DNA of 64,000 nt, taken from the NCBI RefSeq assembly GCF_963662255.1, contig NC_085055.1:16912704-16976703 (forward strand). Direction: 5' to 3'. The DNA comes from Cinclus cinclus (lineage: Eukaryota > Chordata > Aves > Passeriformes > Cinclidae). The notes under the pieces are model-generated. The model ran no database searches, was not told the DNA's origin, and saw only the letters and a list, made by a program, of their open reading frames with translations. Shown piece after piece: positions 24,436 through 37,400 of the stretch. How positions within the stretch are numbered: the stretch's first letter is position 1; the number at the start of each line of letters is the position of its first letter. The position numbers were made by a program, and so were the translations under genes.

Positions 24436-27400
24436 CCTTGTTTATATTTCACACTGTGTTTTGTAACAGAATAAGGTTGGGAACAATATCTAGAGTATGG
24501 AATATTTTTTGCAGATACAACACATTGGATTATAGATGTGTAAGTTTAAAAACAAAAACAAAAAAAAAGTCACCCGAAACCTTATTCCTGATTCTTAGCA
24601 AATACTTTATTCTAGGCATGTTATAAACAAAACATGGCTGTAATGGAAGGCCCCAGCCAGGACCCCCAGCTCAGGAGCTGACAAGGTCTGTTCAGTGTGT
24701 GCACAGCTCCTGTGGCATCTGTGATGAGCAGCACTTGAGCTGTTTACAAACCAAGCACAGCACAGGGACAGCTGCTTGTCTCCTCTCTTTTGTCCTTGGG
24801 TTAGAGCAGTATTAGAGCAAAGGAGACAGTGTTTTTGTCTGTAACCCTAGAGATAATTACAAATCCAAACTATAAATGTTAATGCTTCACATATTCAAGA
24901 AATTATTTATGAATATGGATTAACCCAGCCAGTGAATATTAACAATGATAAATATCTTGTGTTCTTCAGCATTGTTTATCAACAGGTATTCCAAAATTCA
25001 TTGCAGTTTTAACCTTGATTTATACAAACTCTGCACTAAGCACAGAAGTCACTCTGTAACAAATCACGGGCAAAACAAAGAAGTAAATTAAGTTTAGCAA
25101 TTAATGTATTCAAGTATAGTAACAAGGTCATCTGAAAGTAATATGCTTTAGCAAGAGTTGCCCAGGTTGGAATTCAGCATCTCTGGACTACCAACTTTTT
25201 GTAGCAAGTTAACAATGAGCTGCGTATTCTGAGGTTTTAGTGGCTACAAACTGTCCAGCAGCATTGGTTTCCAGTCCCATGGAAGCACAACTACCTCAGT
25301 GCAGCAACAGCCAGCACTCGGGTGGGAGCTTGGCCTGCCCCTCAGTCGGACTCTGCTCAGCTCTGTGCGACTGGTGGGGTTTTGAGGACGTGCTCTGTCT
25401 GCTGGTCTGCATGACCAAACCCAACCTACACAATGCAAGTGAGCCTGTGCAGACCCCTGGGAAGAGTCACCCCTTCCTCAGCAGTGTGACTTTTACTTGC
25501 ACTGCTCTTAGAGCCCTGCCGCTCAAGAACAGACCCGCTTGTCTTACAAGTTCTGGCAAGATCACAGCTGGAGACAGTATGGCTGTAGGCATTATGCATT
25601 TTCACGTACTCTAAGTACTCTTTCAGGATGAAAGTGATTAAGAATTTTGACATATTGAGGATGAAAAGGAGGAAGTCGCATGGACTGCAACTTCAAAATA
25701 CAAAATGAAAACCAAGGAAGTATTGTGGACTAAAATTTGAAAATACAAAATATTGAAAAACAGTGAGTGTAGAACATTTTGCACACCTTGAGCCTCTGAA
25801 ACAATTGTATTAAGTATGGCTTCTGTTCGAAGTATCACGATGGCTGTATATTTTTGCCAAATTTTTTCCATTTCAGAACCATCAAAAGTGTCTTCTCAGA
25901 GTGATTAATACATTGCAAATCAGAAGATACTTAAAGGTGAGGAGATAGACTGTGTTTGTTATAATAATTATTAACTCTATCGTGAGTATTTTATTAAAAT
26001 AACTTCCAAGTATAAACACATGCCTAAATCAAAATAAAGGGCATGCCAAGATAAAGAGACAAGTAAAAAGGTATCATGCACAACAACAACAGAACAAGTA
26101 AATGGAGCTGCAGAATACATTACATTTTCCAGAGTCATGGCTGATTTGTATGGTTATGATGGTAAGAGAGACCACATGCTCATATTGATCTCAAAAGCTG
26201 AAATTAAAGGAAAAGGTTAGACAAAGCTATATAAAAGGACCAGATATAAGCCACATTGAGTTTGCATGCCATTTATCATGTTTGCACAGACCTAGTGAGG
26301 CATTCCAAGTCATTCTGGACACAAGTAAATAAATTCTTTTAGCACTAAACTGCATAGACTCTGGTCTCATGACTTGGCTCTCGATTTCCAAAAGTACAAC
26401 CTATTTCTTTTGTGAAGACATGACTTGAAATGATTTCTTGGCTAAGTCTTCCATTATCTGTAAGCAGCAAGGGACTGGGGGAAAGGAGGCTTAGCCGTGT
26501 TATATCCCATGGAGCAGGTAGTGGTTACTGTGATATTATATAAAACACAGAAGTTTGGGAGGGTGAGGGTTACAGCTAGAGAAGAAAAAGTAGGTTATTT
26601 TGCTTTAAAATCAGAGAAAAAGGAGATTTCTTACCATGTTGATATTTCAAGGTTGAGATGGGAATTGTGTTTACTGCACATTAAGTATAATGTTATGTGT
26701 AGGGTTGGGACTAGGAGACTCTCTGAATTGGTATATTAAAAAATTTTGTGTAAGAACAAATGAGGTCATAAATTAGAGACAACTGGCAAAATTCAGCTAA
26801 TTAGAATTTATGATGGTAGAGAGGATACTTTGTGCTACTAACAAGTATCTGACTACCTCCTGTTAAATACAAGCTGTATATTTAACTGAGGTCCAACATT
26901 TTGACCCAATAGTTCCTCCTTGGTGCAGGGTTACAAAGGCTGTGTTATTACAGGTTTCTCTGCATTCCTCTAACTTCAGCTGATTTGTTCTTTTACTGTC
27001 TCATGTCCTGCTCAGTATGTTGGTAGCTCAGTAATACTGTTAAAGGGATAAGTGGGCTTACAAGCATTTCTTCTCCAGTTCTGAGCACAACCTGTGATAA
27101 GAACAGACAGTCCATGCTTCTCCCCATGATAAATTTTCGTGTGGAGCTGTTATAAATAGGGATATTTCCTAACAGATATTCCAAATGTCTTGACCTCTCT
27201 TTTTCTTGCTAGACGATAGTGAAGGTAAAACTCATTCCTTCAGCATAATGCTTTAAAAGATCCAACTCAACAAGAAATTGAAGTTTGAGCCAAATTCAGA
27301 ATGTCCCCAAATGCTTGGGTACTCCTGCCTCAGCCTGTCCTCTGGTGCCAGCCCAGTGACTCAGTGCTCTTCTGAGAAATTCTTGCCAGTTTCTTACATT

Positions 27401-30400
27401 CCTTCCATTCAGATCATTGATGTTTGGACTCCCTGGTTTTACATGCAGATACAGCTTTCTTTTCTGCCCTGGGAGGATTGCTGACCAGTATGCAAGGAAT
27501 ACAGCAATGGGGCTGGTGATTTTGTTTTCAGAAGTCTCTTTACTATTGTCACTATTGTCTCTACATTCTCTCTGCTCTGAGGCTGATAGAAAGAACCAGC
27601 GATGAAAGCCTAAATACTGGAAAAACACTTGGAATGCTTTAGAGGAAAGCCAAGGCCTTATTTCTGGCATGAAAAATCTAGAAACTCTCTTCTAGTTATT
27701 GGCATTAGAGAGCTAATGATAATTTTGTAAGTAGAGAAAAGTCAACAAATCTGGAAAAGTAATCAGCTACAATAATGTATGTGCTCTTTCCAGAAAAATG
27801 AATATATGCTAGCTGCAGCCAAGAACTTTAAGGTACCTTGGTGGAAAATAATTTTCTAAAGGCTTATTTTTTTTCTCCTTTATTATACCCCTGTAGCTCT
27901 CTATTGAAATCTTAGAGCATTTGCTCTAGCAAGTGCTTTTTTCTTGTATGTGTGCAAAGGCAAGTGAAAATTGTATTAGTGATAGTCAAAATATCTGAAT
28001 TATAAATAGAAAATACTTGTTACCTGCAACTCTGATGGCAAGAGGATCTTGTTGCATCTAGAGCAAAGGCTGAATGAAATATTCCCTGCTGTGTTTGCAG
28101 GTCCAAGTCATTCCTAATGTTTCCTCCACTTAGGTTCCTGATCTACTGGTGTGGGATATGTTGCTGTTAATCCTGACTGGTTTCATGCAAGCTCTGCTCC
28201 CCTGCAGTCAGAACATGCATCCACTGGCAGTCCCCTGCCTGGGCAGTAACTGACTTGAGTCAGAACTGACAGAAAAAGCAGCTTTGGTTTAACTTTGTCA
28301 AAACTTTGTTGCATTTCCTCCAGATCCATTTTTAAATGGTCTTTAATAATTTCATTAGTAGAGGAAAACTTCATGAAAGTATTTTCCCCAAACTAATTGT
28401 CCTGTAAATGACTTCTAGAAAGGTAAGGTGCTTTTTATCTGAAACTGCTTCCATTAACATAAACAAAGTTTATGTCTATCTGTCAAAGGTCACAGAACTT
28501 CCAGACTGCACAGGTGGAAGCCTCTGGGAAAATTTCCAGTGGCAAGCTTACTGGATTTGTGCACTGAAGTGGTAGAGACACAAATTTTGATACAGAAGTC
28601 ATAACACTTCGTATCTGCCTCTCATCCAGCAAGGTTGGCATAAGCAGAGGAAGTTCTTTTTTTTTAAAAGTCCGTGTGTATTATTTGGCAGAGGTTTTGG
28701 TACCAAAACTGTTCTGAGTGGAAGTTGATTGAATCCTTCTAAATGACTGAAGAAATGGTAGTGAATTTTTCAATTTTAACATTGATTTTCTTATTTTTAC
28801 CTATTTTTTCCAACTTTAAAAGGATTGGTGATGTACACTGGTACCTGAAGGGAAGGGAAAATGTGAGAAAAGGAAAACTAAGATATGAATGAATTGGTGT
28901 CTGTCCAGAGTAAAACCCATCATAAATTTCAAAATGTACATGGTATTTTTCTTACATTAAAGTTATTTTTCATTATTAAGTTAAACAATTTAGTATCAAT
29001 ATTACTGTCTTCCTAGAAATAAAGCGCTGCTTTTGCTTTGGTGCTGCAGGCTAATCCTCCTGCAGGCAGGGACTATAAAGGAACGGAAATAGTGAAATGT
29101 GGTTTTCAAGTGTACTGGCTGCTTTCCAGCTGTATTAAGCTGAAGTGAACACTCTGTAGGACACCACCAAGTCTCTCAACAAGACGATTCTAATGGAGTC
29201 TGAGATTGTGAGATTTCTGTTCAGGCAGAGCAGAGCAAGTTTTTAAAGGTTGTTAAAGATGAAACTTAATTGAGTGCTGCAAGAGACCAGGAAATAATCA
29301 TTCAAACTGCCTGACAACTAAATCCTAGAAATATAAAAGCTTTAAAGGCCAGATGTCATGCATATAATCATAAAGCATTGAGAAAGTTTGTATGGGGTCT
29401 AGACCAAGAAGAAGATCTGAACATTGTAACATTTTCTGCCTGCATGGTTGTAGTGATCTTGGATGTGAATGACTCTGGGGTAAAAGCCAGAAAAGTGAAA
29501 CCAAAAACTTAAGTCCCCAAATGTCACAAGAGAGCTAAAGGACCATGCTTGGACATACAAAAAAGAAAAAAAAAAAGGATAATCTACTGTGAGTTTCCAG
29601 AGAGGCTTTTATATCATGGCAGTAAGTATCAGATAAACCAAGTAATTATGATGGTACTGCAAGATTTAATGCACAGAAATACACTGCTACCACTTTTACA
29701 GAAGCAGATAAACTTCATCTCTTGTCATTATAAGCATAAGCTAGATTTTTCTTACAAAGAAAGAAAATAATTGAATGAAAAAGCCAAGAACACAGACTTG
29801 TTTCCCAATATCAGATGGAATTTTCTCATCTATGAAAAATTCAAGAACCAAATTCTTTTTTCCTCACTTACTGCTCCAGCTGATTTCCTCCTACATGTTA
29901 TCAAATCTATTTATGGATTTCATTAGCCCAGTGTTTCTTTCTTTAACAATGTCAGACTCTCATCTGAGCTAAATAAAAACAAATGAATATTAATGCTTTC
30001 TTCTTTTGTTTGGCTCTTCTAACATAGAGCAACAGCAGATGCAAATTTGTTCACTGTGATTATATTCCTTTGGATGGTAAAAGGCAATGTTTTTTCATAA
30101 ATTTTAATAATAGTAATTTCAAAACACAGATTAGGTAAGGTGTGTTTCTTGGTGTACATGTGGAACTGTTCTACATCTGCAAATATAAATGATCCTAAAC
30201 AAAAGCTCTTAACATTATATGCACAAAATCGTGACTCTTCTATACATCAGATATTAAATCTGCAAGGAATCCCATTGATAGATAACTGGATGGCATCCCT
30301 AATTCTTTTCCTCTACACGAAACAAAAAGAAATCCTCAGATAACACTATGTCATGCAATTCCTCAAGGCTTTCTTTTTTTTACAAAACAATATGCAAAAT

Positions 30401-31900
30401 ATTTCAATGCATCACAGTCATAATTTTGCCTTAGTTAAGGCAGAAAAAAATCCATCAAACAAGTCAATCTTTCCAAGCAGGAAAAGCAGCTTACAATTGT
30501 ATTTTGTGTTGTTCAGTAATTTTTAATTCATTTTATTTACAAATGAAAGGACCCCCTTGTTAATTTATGTAGCATATTTTGGTATAATATAGTTTCAAAT
30601 ATGAAGATAGGTTTTATCATTTGTCCTTTTGTAACAAGAGAAGTGGAAAAAGTTGCTGTATTCTGAGATATTATTTTACCCAGCCTTTCCAGTAGATCTA
30701 AACCTGAGTTAGTAAGTCATTTAAAGCACTGGGGAGACGTGAAAGACAAAGGAGAAAGGAGCATGTTGTAACTCAGCTGTGGAAAAAAGGGATCTGTTAA
30801 GCTTTGTGGTTCACTCTTTTTCTTATTTTAATCAAAAGAGAAAAACATTTCCAGACTGAATTGCCCTCCAGCTTTCTCCCCAGCCCCATCCTTGAGGACA
30901 CATTTGTGTGTTCTATTTTCATCTGCTTTGTGCCACTCCCCTTTGGAGTACTCTGCTTCTGCCATCTCCTTTTCCATTCTGCCTCAGCAATTGCTCTCTG
31001 GTGTGACCAGGTATTTCATTCCCACGCTTCCAGTTTAGTATGATGTTCACATGATGATTTATTCTTGAATGCTTATCTACCCCAAAGTACTGTTTCTTTA
31101 GGAAATGAACTTGGTGGGAAAATTCTGCCCACAGATGTAGAAAGTTTATGTTAGGACCTGTAGTCAGTTATTAACAGTGGTGTAACTCTGGAAAAGTTAT
31201 GCTGAAGACTTTTTGTTTCAAGACAATATACACTACACTTAAATTTGGATTTCACTTTGATCAGGCTTAAATTAATTAGGGGCAGCATTAAGCTATAAAT
31301 ATCCATTTACTTGGTAAACAATTAGAGCATTTCAACTTTTTTTTTTCTAATGTTCAATATTTAGTCCACAGAATCAGAGCATGGGAGCATTTATTAATTT
31401 GTTCCAGCATGAAGTGCAGAGGTTTAATTCATGGTCTGCACAGATCTACTGCAGGTTTTGGTTTTTGCTGTGGGCTTTTTTTGTCTTGCATTACATAATT
31501 GCTGAATTTAGGTTGAATGACAACTTATTCTGTCATCACTAAGTATATGATGATAGCTAAAAAAAGAATTTGATTTGTTTCTTATATTTTTTTCTTGAAT
31601 TCAGCCTGGAGTTTATACTTCTGGCTCAAAATAAGAGAATTTTTATTTAATAACCACATTTATGGGCTCCACAAAGTTCTTAGTGAGTGACATATTTGGC
31701 AGATTTGAGATTAGTTTTTGTTCAGGAAAGCTGAACAAAATTATTTTACACTATTAGATTACTTTAAGAGCATCCTTCCAGGAGAACATGTAACAAGTTC
31801 ATGCAGTTATCCTGATTAAAAACATTTGCAGAAGTAATTTAAAACTTGTATACAAAAACCATTTCTTTTTACCGTTTCTGTAGCTGAAACTTTTCTTCTC

Positions 31901-34371
31901 TGTATATGTGCATGCCCACGGGAAACTGCAGCTGGATAACTGTGATTTCCCAGTTGGGCTGGAGTCAGAGCTGGCACCTCACTGCAGGTCAGCAGCCTGT
32001 GGAGGTGTGCTGGGCTCAGGGCAGCAGCCTGGGGGTGTCAGATGGTGCCCCAGAGAGCTCACAGCCTCGGCTGCAGTTGCTGCTGCCTGATCTCTGCTGC
32101 CTTCTCTGGCTCCTCATGGAGCCTGGGGGTTCTGTCCCGTGGTCACTGTGACCGTGAGCAGTAAGATGTCATGTCCTGTAGCTCCTGCTGAAGCCAGAGC
32201 TGATTTCAAAATGATCTGTGTGTAAAAATGACAGTAGCAGACCATATGCTACAGCTACTTCACTGAGAAAACTACAATCAAAAAAGTCATAAATATTTTA
32301 TTTATTTAAAATAAGAAAACAATTCTTTCCACTACATGAGAAGCAAGTACAATTCTTCATCCTTACTAACATGCATATTAGCAATGGAATCACAGTGAAA
32401 ATGGCAAACTGGCCCTTACTACAGAATATTTTTTATTTAAAAATAACTTGTCTTTAATCTGACATACAGCAATCTCCACCCAAATGTAGAATCCCTTCCC
32501 CTCCATTTAGAGGGAGTTAAGCCTAGCCTTTGATATGTACCACACACAAATTTTATTTTTTATTGACTTAGGATAACAAATGGTTCCAGTGCTTTGTCTC
32601 TCATATTCTTCAGCCCTTTCTGTTTCTGCCTGCTCATTTGAAAGTGGCAAGTTCCACCAAAGATATATCACTCTATTCCAGGGATTAATTAAATTTCCTC
32701 TCACATAATCTAAAATACAGTAAATCATTCATTTTACACAGAGAGTTTATGCTTGTTTCCTTTAATCAGATTTAAAGACTTGGATCTGAGAAGAAATTTT
32801 AAGAACCTTTGTGCAAAAACTAATTAAGAATCCTGGTTATTCAGCTACCAGGGTCTTGCCAGAGCTCTGGTTTGCAGTAAACATGAATCTCAGTGTAAAA
32901 ATTCTTCTAAAGATGTGAAAATGGTTGATGCTTCTCCAGCATGCCTGACTTCTGGAAGGGTTACAGCACTTCTGCATTTGTAAGTCTAAAATTAGAAACA
33001 GTAGATTTCAGGGAGTTATGTGAATTACTGATCCTGGGAGCTTTCCACCTTTTCAGATTACCTGAGTGTTCAAATACAGAATGAATAATCAACTTAGTCA
33101 CCATTTTTGAAAATTTAGGTTGTGCTGAACATAAGTAGTTGTAATAATTTTTAAATTTTTGTACTTTTACTCCTAGGGCTTGTTAATTGTACTGTCAGAT
33201 TTCAAAGAGAAATAAATCAGCTTAGCACAAAATAGTAGTCTTTCTCCCTGAAATGTCTCTGAGTGCACTGCTGTCCTGCATTTTAATTCTAAAATGAATT
33301 TGTTAAAAAGAGAAAAGAACACTGGGTAGGCACATTTCATTAAATGTCCAATTGTATTCATAGCTGGAGCTGTAGTGATTCTTCCCTGATCTTTTAATAC
33401 AGACACTGGTCTGTCAATAAATATAATTGCTTGTTAAACTAACCTGGTAGTGCAGTGCTAGCCTACAAAGAGTTGTTTAAACTTGAGATTGAGGTAGCTC
33501 TTTTTAATTCTAGGCACCTATTTTGTTAAGGCTAATTGAATTATAGAGGCTATTCCACTTCCTCTAAGAGGAAGAATTTATCATTCACCCAAAATATTGC
33601 AAAAAACAATAACGCAGCAACTTCTCTAGCTGAACTAACATTTTGGTAATTTGCAGGATATGTCTTTAAGTTTAATAACTGAAATGATGTGATAAACAAC
33701 ACAAACCCGTTAAAATAGAAGTCTTAAAATTGTTTTGAAATATTCCCTATTATGTCTGTGAATGCTTTTCAAACTATGCAGCCATAAAGTCATTAATTTT
33801 ATTTCTTAAATGTTTTTAGTATTCCTTCTCCCCATTAATTTCAAAAGAGTTCAACAAATTCAATTTTCCAATCATTTTGGGTGACCTGAATCTCTGTCGT
33901 TCAGTAAATTCATCATTTTCTTAAAGAACTTCTTCAACCCACAATTCAAGATGAAGCACTGATTTTCCTGTGCAGGCTAAATGAAGGCTTATAACCATAC
34001 TTGTACTGAACTATAGTTAAAAGCAAGTTCAAAAATTACTTGTTCAAAAAAGACAGAAAAGTTGCACTGAGTCAAATGAGGGGCAAGCTACTCAGCAGCT
34101 CAGTCATTTACCTGGGAAGTTCTACAAAGGCCTTACTTTTGTGTATGAGCAGTTCCCACACCTGGAAAATAAGGGGAAAACAGGAATTTGTTCAGAAGCT
34201 GGTGTTGCTGCAGGGAATGGTGAAATGAGCATCCTCTGTTAGGGAGGATGTGGTTTGCAGGTGGCAAAGAGGGGCTGGAGGTCTGCCAGTGTGAGTACCA
34301 GCATGGCATTCAAGTTAACTCCATCAGCCTCCCAGCCAACTCAAAGTAGCACATGCTGCATGCTAATAAAC

Positions 34372-34406
<35 letters not shown>

Positions 34407-37400
34407 CTTTTCAATCTGTAGTGGGAATGGCCAAACCTGCAATTCTAAAAATTATTTTTTGGTATGGAGATGATTTAATTAACAAGATTCAGTATAAAGG
34501 TACAGCATGGCCAAAGAAAAAAAAAAAATTCAGAATCCCAGCAGTGTCAGAAGTTAAAGTTTGGCTTGGATGGGGGTGACGTGTCTCATTAACTTTTGTC
34601 AAGAGGAGATTCATGATAATGGAAATGTCAGCAGAGGGCCCTGGAATGTTTAGATGCATCATCTGCCACGTCTTCTGACAGCTGGCAACAGAGTAGTAAT
34701 GAAATGCAGGAAAAGGTTAAAATAACTTATCAGTAAGATGCTGTCTGTGTAAAGGTGTCTTGGTTTGTGCTGTTTCTTATTATTTCTTATTTCAATGCAC
34801 AGCAGCCAGCAGATTACGTAGAATTCCTAAAATAAGATTTAAAATTATGTAATTTTGGTGTGCTATTATGTCTGTCAGCTTCACTTGATGATGTCAGTAA
34901 AGGAGACATAGAAAGAGATTTATGTCTAGAGAGGTTTGATTGCGTTTGTCAGTGAGTCTTTTCCCTTTTTGGATTATAATTGTCTGATTACAATGTGTTG
35001 TCTAGTATAAATATTAACTAGGTACTTGGAAAGGTTTAAATGTTTGCCAGGAGTGTTATCAATGGGGTCTAGTGTCACAAATGAGTGGTTTAGGTCGCTT
35101 AAAGCATCATCATCAAAGTTATTAGCAAAAGCAGGTTTAATAGAAATTTGTGAAAATGTAACTTAATGAAGTTTGACACCACAGTTCACTCTATTACTTA
35201 CTGCATAGATGAAGCATGCAAAGAAAATTCAGATTATAATGTGTTTAGAATTATAAAACACAACAGGGTAAGGATGCAGAGGGCTAGGGACACAAAAGGT
35301 TTAGGATGCAGTCAGGTGAGGGAGACCCTCCCATAGGGTCATGAGGTTCAGAATAGTCCCCCTTGCTTTCTGTGTTCCTGATGGAGCCTAAGTGAGGCTG
35401 AGCCCAAAGTTAGCCTCCAACTTGGTCAACAGTTTACATCAAAAACATTTAACAGCCCATAATTGACAACTGATCCAACAGGATTTCCTATAAGCACAGT
35501 AGCAGCTCTAGATGTGAGATGGCAATATTCATATTGTGTTTGCTATGGAGTATTTCAGTTAATTCACTCCTGCACAGGGATGAATATGTGCATATGTACA
35601 GAGGTGCCTGCTAAAATTCCCCTCGCATTCGGTGGAACACTTTGGATGCCTTTGCACTTCTCAGCAGACAAGAGGTGAGCCTCGACCAGACAGCTCAGGC
35701 CCTTTGGCTGATTTCGGGGTGGTCCTTGAGTATTGCAACGGTGACAACTGGCAAGCTGAGCTGTCCCACTTGGGGAGAGGCTGCCACAGCTCCCTGTGAC
35801 CCCAGAGAGCTCCAAGGGCCTCACTTAGCACCACTGCTTATGAGGTTGCAGGATGATTGGCATTAGTCATCAGTCAATGTCCGTCCCAGCTGTAATCCAA
35901 CACAGCAATTATTGGAACTTTTTGAAAGTCCAGTAACAATAGTAATGTTCTCCTTGGGCTATGATTCAAGCAAGTAATGTTCCAAGGCTGTTCAGGGATG
36001 TTTGATTATCTCTTGTCCCCTCCCTTGATTAGGTAACAGAAGTTCCTGCTGCAGTGTTTCTGATAAGCACAAGGGGAGTTTAAGCCATGAAGCCATTAGT
36101 CAAGGATTCCTGAGATCATAGAACAGCCTGAGCGAAGAGGATGGGGGTAATGCACCACTACACCCAGTTAGACTAGAAAGGACTCAAAACAAGTATTCAA
36201 GACCTAATCACAAGTCTCCTTTACCAATCTCTCTAATTATATATTTTCTAGCTTTCATAGCTGCAATGTATAATACAGGTGTACCAGGCAATGTACAGGA
36301 AATTAAAGTAGAATCCTATTGTTGGAAGGGATATGTCAATGTAGATTGTAAATGGCAGATACAAAAAACAGGGGAATGATAGTAGGAACATATCAGTCCT
36401 TCTGCAGGACATCATCTGATAGTTATTAATCAGAGAAGGAAACCCTGGTCTGGATTTTTAGGCAGCCTAAATTGAATTGTCTAGACTGGGGTGAACAGAA
36501 GGGGTTTATATCGACTGAGATCTTGAGCCACAAGTTTGAAAACTCAGGTTCAATTTTATAACATGTAAGAAAGCCTTAGGTTTTTTTTTTCTGAAATAAT
36601 ATTCTGCTGGCTGCATCTGCAGAAAATTAAGCTTGTCCAAAGTCATCAGCAGCTTGTTAAAAATGTAAAGAACTTACAGTGACTGTACCTTTAGAGGTAC
36701 ACATTTAAGATGCAGCATGACCATCTAGCACCTAGCCATGGTCTGTAGTTGTGGAAATGTATTTTTGTAGAAAATTTTAGCAAAATTCAAGAAACAGAAG
36801 CATCTTTGCTTTAGTTAGTGGAGGGAATGTGAATCTTACAGACTGCAAACCATAACGTGTACAGCACAGGAAGAGCACTCAAAATTCAGGCATGCAGCTT
36901 ATGACAGGGGAATAGAAACTACAGAGTGATGTGATCATATAGCTCAGGACACAGCCAGGTCATCGTTGCAGTACTCCACATTTAAATATCTTTGGGCAAG
37001 GTGCTCAGAAATTACCCATTATATGTCATTGAATAAAATATTTTTTTTCCAACTAACAGCAATTCTGTGAAGCTCTCTAGGCCTTTGTCTTCAGGAATTA
37101 TCCTGGAGAAAGGAGACTATACAGAAGCTAAAACTTTATAGTGGTTATCTTTGGGAGGGTTTAGCATTAAATTCTTATAAGCTTTATTTTCCACAGCCCT
37201 CCTAATGGCAGTAAAAGGAATCCAGCAGCTGCAGCAGAACTGGACTGTTCCAGAAGACATGCCCTATGTTTTTCTAGTAACTTTAATGCATTGAGGCATG
37301 TCAGTCCAGGTAGAAAACTCACCTTTCTGAAATAAGCCTATTTAGGTCAATGTGTCAAAGAAATTAAATTATTTTCAGTTGCATTTTTTTTGTTGAAGAC

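Larger units (their letters stand above)
19946..31900. other. Intergenic sequence, no gene recognised
   Basis: AT-rich non-coding DNA with scattered GC-richer patches at about 20470-20720, 21190-21380 and 25240-25560. These patches give longer overlapping open frames (up to 125 codons) but no recognisable protein and no convincing exon borders. Octamers occur at 20890-20897, 21044-21051, 23584-23591 and 30039-30046. Simple repeats are listed separately. An imperfect duplication of a TGGACT...AAAATACAAAAT segment is seen at about 25680-25755. Confidence 0.6.

Noticed and set aside
31905..32160. GC-richer patches (also 25240-25560, 35640-35830, 45540-45900) as possible exons
   Set aside because: Several overlapping frames on both strands, no protein similarity and no paired splice signals. 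Isochore-scale fluctuation explains them.
36110..36345. Strings resembling the reverse 3' end of a CR1 LINE
   Set aside because: Matches are short, out of the expected order and lack the terminal repeats.
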